From Candidatus Saccharicenans sp. (lineage in GTDB: Bacteria; Acidobacteriota; Aminicenantia; Aminicenantales; Saccharicenantaceae), in NCBI GenBank assembly GCA_030018265.1, contig JASEFX010000003.1:1-37891 (forward strand): a stretch of DNA of 37,891 bases. The letters are read 5' to 3'. Both the position numbers and the translations under genes were made by a program. Every line of letters begins with the position of its first letter. Within the stretch, counting starts at the first letter, position 1. The notes below the pieces were generated by a model. It did no database searches. It saw nothing but the letters and a program-made list of their open reading frames with translations, and was not told where the DNA came from. Shown here piece after piece: positions 15,942-24,613 of the stretch.

Positions 15942-16799
15942 TTATTTTTTCCGTCGGATGTATTTCTCCATGAGATAATAGGTGGTAACGTTAATCAGCA
16001 GGATCGAGATCACCAGCACCGCGGCCGTTCCGTAAGCTTTCGGCATGGAAATGCCTTCCTTGGCCATTATGTAGAAATGCACGGACATCGTCCGGGCTGA
16101 GGAAAACACTGAGGTTGGCAGGCGCAGGGCTGAGCCCGCGGTAAAAATCACAGCCGCAGTTTCTCCGATGCTCCGGCCAACGCTCAGAATGATTCCGGTG
16201 ACTATACCAGGAAGCGCTGAGGGGAGGACCACTCTGGTCACCATCTGCCAGCGAGTGCTTCCGAGGGAAAAGCTCACCAGCCGGTAGGCCTCCGGTACAG
16301 CCTTGATGGCTTCCTCGCTCGTCCGGATGATCGTCGGCAGCACCATAAAAGCCAGGGTCAGACCGCCGCTGAGCATCGACCAGCCAAATTTCAGTTTGTT
16401 CACAAACAGAATGAAACCGAAAAGGCCAAATATGATCGAAGGTATACCGGCGAGACATTCAGCGCCGAATCTGATCACCCTCGTTATCCAGCTCTCGGTG
16501 GTATATTCAGTGAGGAAAATGGCCGTCCCGACACCGAGCGGCGTGGCCACCAGAAGAGCTATCAACGTGAGAAAAATCGTGGCCACTATGGTCGAAAGAA
16601 TTCCTCCCTCTCTGCCCATATCAACCGGATTTCTGGTGAGAAATTCCAGACTGAGCTGCGGCAGACCATTCTTCAGGATCACCACCAGAATGAACACCAG
16701 AACCAGAACGGCGATCGAGGTAAAGGAATACAGTATAACCTGAATGATTTTCTGCTCTGTTTTAGGTTTCAGTTTCAACCTCAAAGACACTTTCCACAC
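15942..16799 (-). CDS. pstA: Phosphate ABC transporter permease PstA
   Basis: The 285-residue inner-membrane protein has about six transmembrane segments and the binding-protein-dependent permease domain. The EAA-like cytoplasmic loop reads SLGSTRWQMVTRVVLPSALPG, with the following GRSIGETAAVIFTAG typical of PstA. The N-terminus carries a basic cytoplasmic leader before the first membrane segment (about 20-45). It pairs with PstC to form the phosphate channel. It begins 1 base after the pstC stop and is followed by pstB2 after 3 bases, so translation is probably coupled along the operon. Confidence 0.95.
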   Translation of the reverse strand: MWKVSLRLKLKPKTEQKIIQVILYSFTSIAVLVLVFILVVILKNGLPQLSLEFLTRNPVDMGREGGILSTIVATIFLTLIALLVATPLGVGTAIFLTEYTTESWITRVIRFGAECLAGIPSIIFGLFGFILFVNKLKFGWSMLSGGLTLAFMVLPTIIRTSEEAIKAVPEAYRLVSFSLGSTRWQMVTRVVLPSALPGIVTGIILSVGRSIGETAAVIFTAGSALRLPTSVFSSARTMSVHFYIMAKEGISMPKAYGTAAVLVISILLINVTTYYLMEKYIRRKK

Positions 16800-16800
16800 C

Positions 16801-17661
16801 TCATTTTCTGCGCTGTCTGGCTGTCGTCACGTTGGCTAATGTGTTAAGAATCATTATTATAATGAAAAGAATCACACCGGTGGCAAAAAGAGCTTCCCGG
16901 TGCTCGCCGCCGGCATAGGCCATTTCCAGGGCGATGTTCGAGGTCAAGGTTCTGACCGGAGCTAAGATAGAATCCGGGATGTTGGCGGCATTTCCGGCCA
17001 CCATGATCACTGCCATCGTCTCCCCTATCGCCCGGCCCATCCCAAGTATAATTCCAGCCACTATCCCCGAACGAGCGGCCGGAAGAACCACCAGCCGCAC
17101 TGTCTGCCATTTCGTAGCTCCAAGAGCTATCGACCCTTCCCGGTAAGAATCAGGCACTGCCCTGATCGAATCAATGGCAATGCTGATCACTGTCGGCAGA
17201 ATCATTATCCCCAGGATAATCGAAGCGGCCAGCACCGAAAGACCCGGACCGCCAAAATTCTCGCGGATGAAAGGCACCAGGAACATAAGCCCGATAAACC
17301 CGTAGACCACCGATGGAATTCCAGCCAGAAGCTCTATGACCGGTTTGAGGATGCGGGTCAATCGCCGGTGGGAAAACTCCGTGAGAAAAATGGCGCTGGC
17401 CAGCCCCAGAGGCACACCTATGATCAGGGCTCCGGCGGTTACCATCAGGGAGCCGACAATCATCGGTAACAGCCCGAAGCTTTGCTCGGTCGGGTACCAG
17501 TCCCGTCCGAGCAGGAAGCTTTTCAGGCCGTATTTGAACATGATCGGAGTTCCCTGCTCGAAAATGAAAACAGTGATTATCGCCAGAATAGAAATGGCAG
17601 AAAGGGCTATCATCAACAGCCCGATTCTGATCAGTCGGTCGTTTCGTTCAAGTGGAGTCAT
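16801..17661 (-). CDS. pstC: Phosphate ABC transporter permease PstC
   Basis: The 286-residue inner-membrane protein has about six hydrophobic segments. Characteristic PstC elements include the periplasmic segment around GRDWYPTEQSFGLLPMIVG after the first helix, ELLAGIPSVVYGF in the middle, and the EAA loop ALGATKWQTVRLVVLPAARSG followed by GRAIGETMAVIMVAGN. It forms the membrane channel with PstA. The ATG overlaps the pstS stop by 4 bases (17658-17661), which points to translational coupling. Confidence 0.95.
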   Translation of the reverse strand: MTPLERNDRLIRIGLLMIALSAISILAIITVFIFEQGTPIMFKYGLKSFLLGRDWYPTEQSFGLLPMIVGSLMVTAGALIIGVPLGLASAIFLTEFSHRRLTRILKPVIELLAGIPSVVYGFIGLMFLVPFIRENFGGPGLSVLAASIILGIMILPTVISIAIDSIRAVPDSYREGSIALGATKWQTVRLVVLPAARSGIVAGIILGMGRAIGETMAVIMVAGNAANIPDSILAPVRTLTSNIALEMAYAGGEHREALFATGVILFIIIMILNTLANVTTARQRRK

Positions 17662-18551
17662 CCGCCGCTCCTGGTGATTGGCCTTACAGGTATTAACCCT
17701 TCCTTATGGATCAACTCCTGTATCTCTTCGGAGAGCACAAAATCTATGAATTCCTTAACCAGACCGCTCGGGGCTTCCTTTGTCAGAAACAGAAAGGGCC
17801 TGACCAGACGATATTCCCTGTTCAGAATGGCTTCCTCGGTGGGCTTTACCCCGTTGAGCGCGAGCGCCTTGACACTTTCGTTAACCAGACCGAGCGAGAT
17901 GAACCCGATAGCGTTAGGGTCGCGGCTGACAATTTCCCTGACTGTACCGTTGGAATCCTGAACGATGGCCTTCCTTGAGATCCGGGATTTTCCCATAACC
18001 ATCTCCTGGAAGGCGCCACGGGTTCCCGACCCTTCTTCTCTGACCACGACGGTTATGGCTTTTTTCTGTCCGGTGAATTTTTCCCAGGTAGTAATCTCTC
18101 CGATAAAAATGCTCTTCACTTCCTCAATGGTCAGGCTGTCGACCGGGTTGCCCGGATGGACGATTATAGCCAGCCCGTCACGAGCAACTTCGATCTCATA
18201 GAGTTCCTTCTCGTCATCTCTAAGCTCGCGAGAAGACATGCCGATATCGGCGGCGCCGGTCCGGACGGCCTGAATTCCGGCGCTGGAACCACCGCCCTGA
18301 ACGTCAACCACCACCCCGTGCCTCTTCTCCATGAACACTTCAGCCCATTTGTCGGCAAAAGGCTGGATGCTGGTGGAACCGGCCACCACTATCGTATGGC
18401 CGCTTTTCCCCTGGCGGCAGGAAGGGAAAAGAAGAAGGGCAACCAGCAGGATAAATATAATTGAACCAGAAGAAAATTTAAAAAGCGGAAAGAACGGGAA
18501 TTTTTCGCCCGACCCGGGCCGGTGCTCAGGTTTTTCCTCTGCCTGCCTCAT
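17658..18551 (-). CDS. pstS: Phosphate-binding protein PstS, probable lipoprotein
   Basis: The protein (297 residues from ATG 18551) is a periplasmic phosphate-binding protein. After a polar N-terminal leader of about 28 residues comes a hydrophobic segment ending in LLFPSC with Cys45, a plausible but non-ideal lipobox. The binding domain has AGSTSIQPF (about 57-65), GGGSSAGIQAVRTGAADIGMSSREL (about 86-110, in parts) and EEGSGTRGAF, which supply Ser/Thr/Asp/Arg phosphate ligands. A TTG three codons upstream (18560) is an alternative start with a closer AGGA site; the choice is uncertain. It opens the pst operon. A TATAAT hexamer lies on the minus strand at 18650-18645. Confidence 0.93.
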   Translation of the reverse strand: MRQAEEKPEHRPGSGEKFPFFPLFKFSSGSIIFILLVALLLFPSCRQGKSGHTIVVAGSTSIQPFADKWAEVFMEKRHGVVVDVQGGGSSAGIQAVRTGAADIGMSSRELRDDEKELYEIEVARDGLAIIVHPGNPVDSLTIEEVKSIFIGEITTWEKFTGQKKAITVVVREEGSGTRGAFQEMVMGKSRISRKAIVQDSNGTVREIVSRDPNAIGFISLGLVNESVKALALNGVKPTEEAILNREYRLVRPFLFLTKEAPSGLVKEFIDFVLSEEIQELIHKEGLIPVRPITRSGG

Positions 18552-18644
18552 TCTCAGCAAACCTTTCCTTCAACCGCCTTCCTGCCTGTATACCAGGCAT
18601 AGATATACATTCAGTCATTTCAGGGGATTAACTTTTAGCTAATT

Positions 18645-18650
18645 ATTATA
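18645..18650 (-). promoter_or_regulatory. Candidate -10 element of the pst operon
   Basis: A perfect TATAAT reads towards pstS about 95 bases upstream of its ATG. The matching -35 position is poor (CTTTTA at 17-base spacing), which would fit an activator-dependent promoter. I looked for PhoB-type direct repeats with 11-base period nearby and did not find a convincing one. Confidence 0.35.
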
Positions 18651-18691
18651 CTAATCTTTGCAAAAAATAAAAGGCTTGTTCACCATCAGAA

Positions 18692-20638
18692 TCATGACGA
18701 AAGCTTGTCTATTTCTTTAAGCCGGAGCTCAAACGCTTCGCTTTTCTCCTCATATTCCATGTAGACCTGGGTGTATTCTTCGTAGAGGGAATCCAGGCTC
18801 TTGCGGCAGGCATCGAGCTCGCGCGAAAGCTTCACCACCTCCTGCCCCCGACCCTCAACCGAGGCAGCGATGATATCTCCGGTAAGCTGATTTATCCTCC
18901 GCTCCAGCTCTTCAATCTGGCTTTCAAGTTTCAGCACCCGCTCTTCGAGAGGTTTCAAAGTCCTGGATTTTTCGATGATAACTTCCGAACGCAACTTCCG
19001 TATTTCCCTGGGAGAAAGCTTGAACTTAAACGGATCGTCCGGGCGCTCGCTCCTGGTCATTTTCTTATCGGTTGAAATATTCCCGGAAACTGCCGTTTTC
19101 CCTTCGCTCCTGACCGTTCTGTCTTCCTTTCTGCCGTTTTCCTGCTCCCTCTTTTCCTCATCCCAGCCAACTTTCTGCAGGAAGCTCTGGTAATCTCCTT
19201 CGAAGACTGAAATACCGTCGTTCTGAAATACGATCAATCTCCCGGCCAGAGCATTCAAAAACATTTCGTTATGGGTGACCATAACCACCGCCCCCTCAAA
19301 ATTGTTCAGAGCTGCCAGCAGCGCATCGCAGGCTTCGAGGTCGAGGTGGTTTGTTGGCTCGTCCAGGAGAAGAAGGTTCACCGGCGTGGCCAGAATTTTT
19401 CCCAGAAGAACCCGGCTTTTCTCGCCTCCGGAAAGTACCCTGATCGGCTTTAACGCCTCGTCTCCCTCAAAAAGCAGGCCGCCGGCAATCTGGCGCACCC
19501 GCCAGGGCTCGAGTTCCCTGTTGGCCAGAGCTATTTCCTCGAGCACCGTATTATCGTTGTTCATCTCTTCGGCATAGCTCTGTTCAAAATAACCTATGGA
19601 AACCGATTTTGGATAGCTTATTTCTCCGGTTTGCGGCTTAAGCCGTCCGGCCATGAGCTTCAGAAGGGTGGTTTTGCCGCGACCGTTTGGCCCGATGATC
19701 ATCACCCGGTCGCGGGCGCCGATGTGGATGCTGAAATTCCTGATGAGCAGCCGACCCGGGGTATAAGAAAAGCTGACATTATCCAGGCTCAGAGCATATT
19801 TATGATGAAACTCTTTTTCCTGGAAAGAAAATTCCATGTTCTTGATTTTTTCGAGCTTCGGTCTTTTCTCCATCTTCTCCAGGTATTTCAAGCGCGACTG
19901 AACCAGATTGGCCAGACGGGCTTTCGCCCGGAACCGATTTATGAAAACCTCCATCTCGCGGCGTTTTCTCTCGTCGTTGATCCGGGTTTTCTCGTAGACT
20001 TCCTCTTCCATGGCCAGCTGGTTGTAATACTTCTCCGTGTCGCCTTCAATCTTTCTGACCTTCCGCCGGTGAAGACCCAGGATATGGGTGGCCACCCGGT
20101 CCATGAAGCTGCGGTCATGGGTGATGAACATCAGCTCGCCACGCCAGCCCAGCAGGAATTTTTCCAGCCAGCGAATCGAGGTTATGTCTAAGTAATTGTT
20201 AGGCTCATCCAGAAGAAGCAGGTCATAATCAGACAGGAGAAGGCGGGCCAGATTCAGACGGACCTGATAACCGCCAGAAAGCTCGAACGGATTCCTGGAA
20301 AAATCTTCGTCTGAAAAACCAAGTCCGGCCAGGACCTTTTCCACCCGCCAGAGCTGGTCTGGAAACGATCCAGGAAGCGCACGGCTGGCTTCTTCAATAA
20401 CCGTCGGGGCCTCAAACCGCGGCTCCTGTTCGAGATAGCCGATGCGGTAATTTTTCGGAACAATAACCCTTCCTTCGTCCGGCTCTTCCAGTCCGGCGAT
20501 GATGCGAAAAAGGGTGGTTTTTCCGTGGCCGTTTCTCCCGACCACGCCCACTCGCTCTCCCCGGTTTATCCTGAAACTGATTTTCTCAAAAAGGATCTGA
20601 CGGGCAAAACTCTTTGAAAGTTCCTCGACCGCGATCAT
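18692..20638 (-). CDS. ABC-F family ribosome-associated ATPase (Uup/YheS-like)
   Basis: The 648-residue soluble protein has two ABC ATPase domains and no membrane segment. Domain 1 has GRNGHGKT (34-41) and LSGGYQVRLNLARLL. The linker (about 230-285) is Arg/Lys-rich, as expected for the P-site tRNA-interaction arm of ABC-F proteins. Domain 2 has GPNGRGKT and LSGGEKSRVLLGK with NHLD after Walker B. The last 100 residues form a charged coiled coil with repeated Glu/Arg, as in Uup and YheS. The length is normal. ABC-F proteins bind the ribosomal E site and relieve stalling; some give antibiotic resistance, but nothing here shows that. It lies 141 bases upstream of pstS on the same strand. Confidence 0.92.
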   Translation of the reverse strand: MIAVEELSKSFARQILFEKISFRINRGERVGVVGRNGHGKTTLFRIIAGLEEPDEGRVIVPKNYRIGYLEQEPRFEAPTVIEEASRALPGSFPDQLWRVEKVLAGLGFSDEDFSRNPFELSGGYQVRLNLARLLLSDYDLLLLDEPNNYLDITSIRWLEKFLLGWRGELMFITHDRSFMDRVATHILGLHRRKVRKIEGDTEKYYNQLAMEEEVYEKTRINDERKRREMEVFINRFRAKARLANLVQSRLKYLEKMEKRPKLEKIKNMEFSFQEKEFHHKYALSLDNVSFSYTPGRLLIRNFSIHIGARDRVMIIGPNGRGKTTLLKLMAGRLKPQTGEISYPKSVSIGYFEQSYAEEMNNDNTVLEEIALANRELEPWRVRQIAGGLLFEGDEALKPIRVLSGGEKSRVLLGKILATPVNLLLLDEPTNHLDLEACDALLAALNNFEGAVVMVTHNEMFLNALAGRLIVFQNDGISVFEGDYQSFLQKVGWDEEKREQENGRKEDRTVRSEGKTAVSGNISTDKKMTRSERPDDPFKFKLSPREIRKLRSEVIIEKSRTLKPLEERVLKLESQIEELERRINQLTGDIIAASVEGRGQEVVKLSRELDACRKSLDSLYEEYTQVYMEYEEKSEAFELRLKEIDKLSS

Positions 20639-21116
20639 TATTTATTCTTTTCTCCAGGTACTGGCTTTGATAATTTTTAGACTTACAGGCGATACCTGCC
20701 TGAAAAAAATTTCTGCTCGTTTTCTGTCTGAAGAGGCAATCAGTCTTTTTTTAGTTAATATGATAGCACGAGTGAGGAATATTTTTTAGTGCTGACGGAC
20801 ACCGGAAAACCTGATTTCTTTAATCGCTATTTCCGATAGTTTTTTGAACGGCACAGATTCCTCCGGGCGGAAGCCTTCCAGAAAAACCTAAGGGAAATTA
20901 AAAGGTTGAGCGCATCTTCATTTTTATGGACACTTACCATGATGGCGGTAAACCATGAGCGCTTCTTCTGCTTTACCTTCCTGGATTTATCCGTTCTTAG
21001 AACTTAAAGCACTTCCCGGGGGTTAACCAGAATCGCCTATCGGACAATTAGCAAAAGATGGCTGCTATTGACATAATTAATAAAAAAGAATAATAAAATC
21101 CTGTCGGAGAAAAGAG
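20639..21116. other. Intergenic stretch between divergent genes, 478 bp
   Basis: This region separates the ABC-F gene (minus) from the receiver-protein gene (plus). It is AT-rich near both ends. The right end carries a promoter-like sequence (21068-21096) for the receiver gene. The middle shows no open frame with normal codon use and no RNA gene that I recognise. Confidence 0.5.
21068..21096 (+). promoter_or_regulatory. Promoter of the receiver-protein gene
   Basis: A perfect TTGACA (21068-21073) is followed by an A/T-rich block that offers AATAAT at 15-base spacing or TAATAA at 17-base spacing. Transcription would start near 21103. GGAGA lies 6 bases before the ATG at 21117. Confidence 0.5.
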
Positions 21117-21614
21117 ATGAGCGCGATCGTGGCTGTCATTGACGATGACCGGGTCACCTCGGCCATGCTGGAAAAGCTTTTCCAGGAAAAAGGCTTTATG
21201 GTGGTGAAAGCCTTTGACGGCGATACCGGATGGCGCCTGGTGAAAGAAATCAAGCCAGGTCTGGTTATCTGCGACATGCTCCTCCCCAAAATTCACGGAG
21301 CCGACCTCTGTCAGAAAATTAAACAGGATCCAGATCTTAAGGACACTAAAGTGGTGCTGATAACCGCTGTTTACAAAGGAGCCACCAGCCGGCTTGATAT
21401 CAAGGGCATCGGGGCTGACCATCTCTTTGAAAAGCCAATAAATACGCAGGAGCTCCTGTCCTGGGTGGAGAAGAACGTGCAGATTAAGAAAAAGAATAAA
21501 GTTCCGCCTGAGGCCGAAAAAGTTCCTCCGATTAACATTGAAGCGGTTGACATAGACGATTTTATGAATCAGCTCCGGTCGATGCTCACCGAAGACCTGG
21601 AAAAAAAGAAATAA
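21117..21614 (+). CDS. Stand-alone response regulator receiver protein
   Basis: The 165-residue cytoplasmic protein consists of one receiver domain (about 3-122) plus a short charged tail. Conserved positions are all present: Asp9-Asp10-Asp11 acidic cluster, phospho-acceptor Asp53 (VICDMLLP), Thr83 (LITA) and Lys106 (FEKPIN). The tail (about 123-165) is Lys/Pro/Glu-rich and ends in a predicted helix, with no DNA-binding or enzymatic domain. Such single-domain regulators work by protein-protein contact, for example in phosphorelays. No histidine kinase is in the window, so the partner is encoded elsewhere. Confidence 0.9.
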   Translation: MSAIVAVIDDDRVTSAMLEKLFQEKGFMVVKAFDGDTGWRLVKEIKPGLVICDMLLPKIHGADLCQKIKQDPDLKDTKVVLITAVYKGATSRLDIKGIGADHLFEKPINTQELLSWVEKNVQIKKKNKVPPEAEKVPPINIEAVDIDDFMNQLRSMLTEDLEKKK

Positions 21615-21917
21615 TCTTCCCTCCGGGTCGGGCAAAGAACAGCTTGAAAAAAACGAAATTTCCGTTCGCCAGGGCAAATTGTTTCTGACCTGAATACCGG
21701 CTTCATATTCCTGGAAAAAACCGCGGAAAAATATTCCTTTATTACATCCAGCTTCCGGATTAAGCAGGCTTTAAGACGGAAAAGCCTGAAGGTGCAGGCT
21801 ACCGGAACCAACCTGCGCCCCGGGCCCTGAGCATCTAAATCGGCTTAAATTGCCGACCCGGACCTGACTCCGTTTCCAAGCCCGGCTGCAGAAATTTTTA
21901 GAATCAGTCAGGTGTCT
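21615..21917. other. Intergenic stretch, 303 bp
   Basis: This gap lies between the 3' ends of the receiver gene (plus) and the S46 peptidase gene (minus). One plus frame stays open for about 60 codons but has no start and no recognisable motif. No clear bidirectional terminator is seen. Confidence 0.45.
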
Positions 21918-24110
21918 TTACTTCTTCTCCTTTTCGGATTCTTCGCGGCAGAGTCCCATCTCCTTCATCAGATGATGGGCGCCTGAGAATTTTTCCGTTA
22001 TGAACAGCACATAGCGAATTTCCACCGAAATCGAACGCTGCCACTCCGGTATGATGTAATAATCGCCGATAACGCTCTCGTAGGTCATGTCAAAGATTAT
22101 GCCCACCTGCTCTCCCTTAGCATTCAGGGTTGGAGAACCAGAATTTCCGCCGGTGACGTTGGTAGTGTTGAGAAAACAGGCCGGGACATCCCCGAGCACC
22201 GGGTCTTCGAAGCGTCCGAAGTCTCTTTTCTTATAAAGTTCCTTCAGCTTATCAGGAACACGGAAGGGGAATTCTCCGGTTTCTTTTTCTATGACGCCCT
22301 TCAGCGTGGTTATCGGTTTGTAGATGACGGCGTCGCGCGGGCTATAGCCTTCAACCAGTCCATAGGTAAACCTGATCGTGCCGTTGGCGTCAGGAGCCAG
22401 CTTCCCCTCTTTCATTTCGAGAAGCGCAGCTTCATAGAGCTTCTTGATGTCAGCTCTTTCCTGAGCCCAGGCTTTGCTTTCCTCGCGCACCACCTTGAGT
22501 TCCTTTTCCAGCTCGGCAGCCAGATTGATGAACGGGTCGTTCAACTTCATCAGCTCGGCCGGTTTGAGCTCGAGCAGTTCCAGGCGCTTTTCCGGATTTC
22601 CGAGAATGGTGTTTTCGTAAAGATTATCGACGAACTCTTCGATGGCTTTTTCCGATTTCCGGGAAAACACAGGCCTGAGAGCCGACGGTATTTTTTCTGC
22701 AGGCAGGTTCATCAGCTTTTTGAGCTGATGCTTGAAAAATTCCCGGTCGGTGTCAAACACGTAGCTGCGTTCAGCCAGCTGAACCCTCTGTTTTACGTAC
22801 GGAAGGTTTCTTTCCTGGTAAGCGGCTTCGCGGTCTTTATCCGGTTTCTGGCGCTCTTCGACCGTCCGGTAGATGGTGTAAGCCTGGGAAAGAACAGTGG
22901 ACCCGAAATACGGACTGATGATGTTGCTCAGAATTTCATTGCGGGAAGCGTAGACGTCGTAACGTTTCATGAAGATGTCCATCAGGTCCAGAACCTGACC
23001 GTATTTTTTCTGGCGTTCGGGGGTGGCTTTAATCCAGGCCAGAAGTTCCTTTTCCTGCTCTCTTTTTCTGGCGATGAGGTCCACCTTCTTCATGCCCTCG
23101 ACTTTCCCCTGCATATTCTTCAGCGAGTTGTAAAGTCCCTTGAGCATGCTGGCATAACGGATTTCTTTTTCTTTATCGCCTTTTGTGGCCGTTTCGATGA
23201 AGTTAATAATGTCCTGGAATTCGGTCATGCGTTTAACCATCGCGTTGAAGTCATATTCGATTTCCACCGCCATGTTGTTGCGGTAAGTGCGTCCTGGATA
23301 ACCCATGACGAAGGTGAAATCGCCTTCCTTCACTCCTTCGGTCGAAATTTTCAGCCAGACTTTCGGCCTGTAGGGAACATTATCCGGGCTGTAATCAACG
23401 CCGATGCCGTCTTTTGAAACATAAGCCCGGAGGAAAGAAAAGTCACAGGTATGACGGGGCCACATCCAGTTGTCCACCTCGCCGCCGTAATTACCCAGAT
23501 CCTGCGGAGGGGCGTAAACCAGACGCACGTCCTTTATTCTTTTGAAGCGGTAGAGATAATACTGATTGCCGCTGTACATGGAAACGACGCTGGCCCTGAT
23601 ATCGGGACCGGCCTTTTCTGCTTCCGCCACAATTTCCTTTATGGCGGAATCGATGGCTTCATACTTCTGCTTCGGGGTCATGCGCGGCTTAACCCTGGAA
23701 AGAACCCGCGCGGTTACTTCTTCATAGCCGAGAAGAATATCGGCAGTATAGCCCAGAGCAGGAATTTCTTCCTCTCGCTTGCGGGCAAGAAAGCCCTCGG
23801 TGATGTAGTCATGCTCCTTGTTTGAAGCTCTCTGGATCGCACCGAAGGCCACGTGGTGGTTGGTGAGAATAAGACCGTCGGGGCTGACAAACTCGCCGGT
23901 GCCGCCGCCCAGGTTGACCACGGCGCTCATCAGGCCGGTGCCGTCAGTTCTGTACAGGTCGTCGGGGTTCATCTTGAGTCCGAGCTGCTGCAGGTTGAGC
24001 ATCTTCATCTGGTGGGGCATCCACATCCCCTCATCCGCCCGGAGCAGGAACGGAATGAGGAGCCACACTGAGAGCATCAATCCGCCAATTAACTTTGCCT
24101 TACACCTCAT
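21918..24110 (-). CDS. S46 family dipeptidyl peptidase (DPP7/DPP11-like)
   Basis: The exported protease has 730 residues from ATG 24110, which has GGGAGGT upstream; an in-frame start 11 codons earlier lacks such a site. A signal peptide (1-25) is followed by DEGMW, typical of mature S46 enzymes. The trypsin-like halves are seen in SPDGLILTNHHVAFG (His85/His86) and TGGNSGSP (nucleophile Ser657). The family removes dipeptides from peptide N-termini in the periplasm. At the position 18 residues after the Ser, Porphyromonas DPP7 has Gly and DPP11 has Arg, and this sets P1 specificity; here it is Met675, so acidic preference is unlikely. Length is close to DPP7 and DPP11 (712-720). It appears monocistronic. 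Confidence 0.92.
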   Translation of the reverse strand: MRCKAKLIGGLMLSVWLLIPFLLRADEGMWMPHQMKMLNLQQLGLKMNPDDLYRTDGTGLMSAVVNLGGGTGEFVSPDGLILTNHHVAFGAIQRASNKEHDYITEGFLARKREEEIPALGYTADILLGYEEVTARVLSRVKPRMTPKQKYEAIDSAIKEIVAEAEKAGPDIRASVVSMYSGNQYYLYRFKRIKDVRLVYAPPQDLGNYGGEVDNWMWPRHTCDFSFLRAYVSKDGIGVDYSPDNVPYRPKVWLKISTEGVKEGDFTFVMGYPGRTYRNNMAVEIEYDFNAMVKRMTEFQDIINFIETATKGDKEKEIRYASMLKGLYNSLKNMQGKVEGMKKVDLIARKREQEKELLAWIKATPERQKKYGQVLDLMDIFMKRYDVYASRNEILSNIISPYFGSTVLSQAYTIYRTVEERQKPDKDREAAYQERNLPYVKQRVQLAERSYVFDTDREFFKHQLKKLMNLPAEKIPSALRPVFSRKSEKAIEEFVDNLYENTILGNPEKRLELLELKPAELMKLNDPFINLAAELEKELKVVREESKAWAQERADIKKLYEAALLEMKEGKLAPDANGTIRFTYGLVEGYSPRDAVIYKPITTLKGVIEKETGEFPFRVPDKLKELYKKRDFGRFEDPVLGDVPACFLNTTNVTGGNSGSPTLNAKGEQVGIIFDMTYESVIGDYYIIPEWQRSISVEIRYVLFITEKFSGAHHLMKEMGLCREESEKEKK

Positions 24111-24613
24111 AATTACCTCCCTGAATTTATTATTCATCATCAAATTCTCATATTCATCTGCAAAATTATTAATTAAAAGTTATTAAGAATACAGATCCTG
24201 AATGATCGACAATAATCTAATCCTTAATGAAACCAATTTCAACCGCAAAGAAGTCTTTCACCATTTCAAAACTTAAGAACCGGTAATGACACTTTTTAGA
24301 TCAGTTCACCATTTCGTTATTTTTGAGGGCGAAAATTCTATTTTTGCTATTTCTTACCTTTCTTTAATTGTTTTTCTGGAACGGAATCCATCGCTTCTCT
24401 TTACCTTTTTTTCCGATGGCGGTATCACATTCAGCCGCTTGATTTAGTTAGAAATCCGGTTTACAGGAAGTAGGCGAAATTTTTTATCTATTTTTTTCTC
24501 AACATTTCCATAATTAATTTTTTTAAGTGCAACAAACAGGTTGATTGTATCATTATATAAAATAAGCAATATCTCCTGCATTATTAAACTATATGCAGGG
24601 AAAAGGAGACTGA
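24111..24613. other. AT-rich divergent intergenic stretch, 503 bp
   Basis: This lies between the divergent S46 peptidase and beta-lactamase-fold genes and should hold both promoters. A TATATAAAAT block near 24553-24565 is a likely -10 region for the plus-strand gene, but no -35 at proper spacing is convincing. No coding remnant was seen. Confidence 0.4.

Noticed and set aside
15243-16100. A 285-codon plus-strand frame opposite pstB2 and pstA.
   Set aside because: It lies fully antisense to two clear pst genes, has no recognisable motif, and arises from the codon bias of the real frame.
18561-18691. A PhoB-type box upstream of pstS.
   Set aside because: CTGAAATGACTGAATG has repeats, but the 9-base period differs from the 11-base period of a Pho box and the match to CTGTCAT is poor.
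22728-23417. A 229-codon plus-strand frame within the S46 peptidase gene.
   Set aside because: It is antisense to a strongly supported protease and shows no domain or ribosome-binding site.
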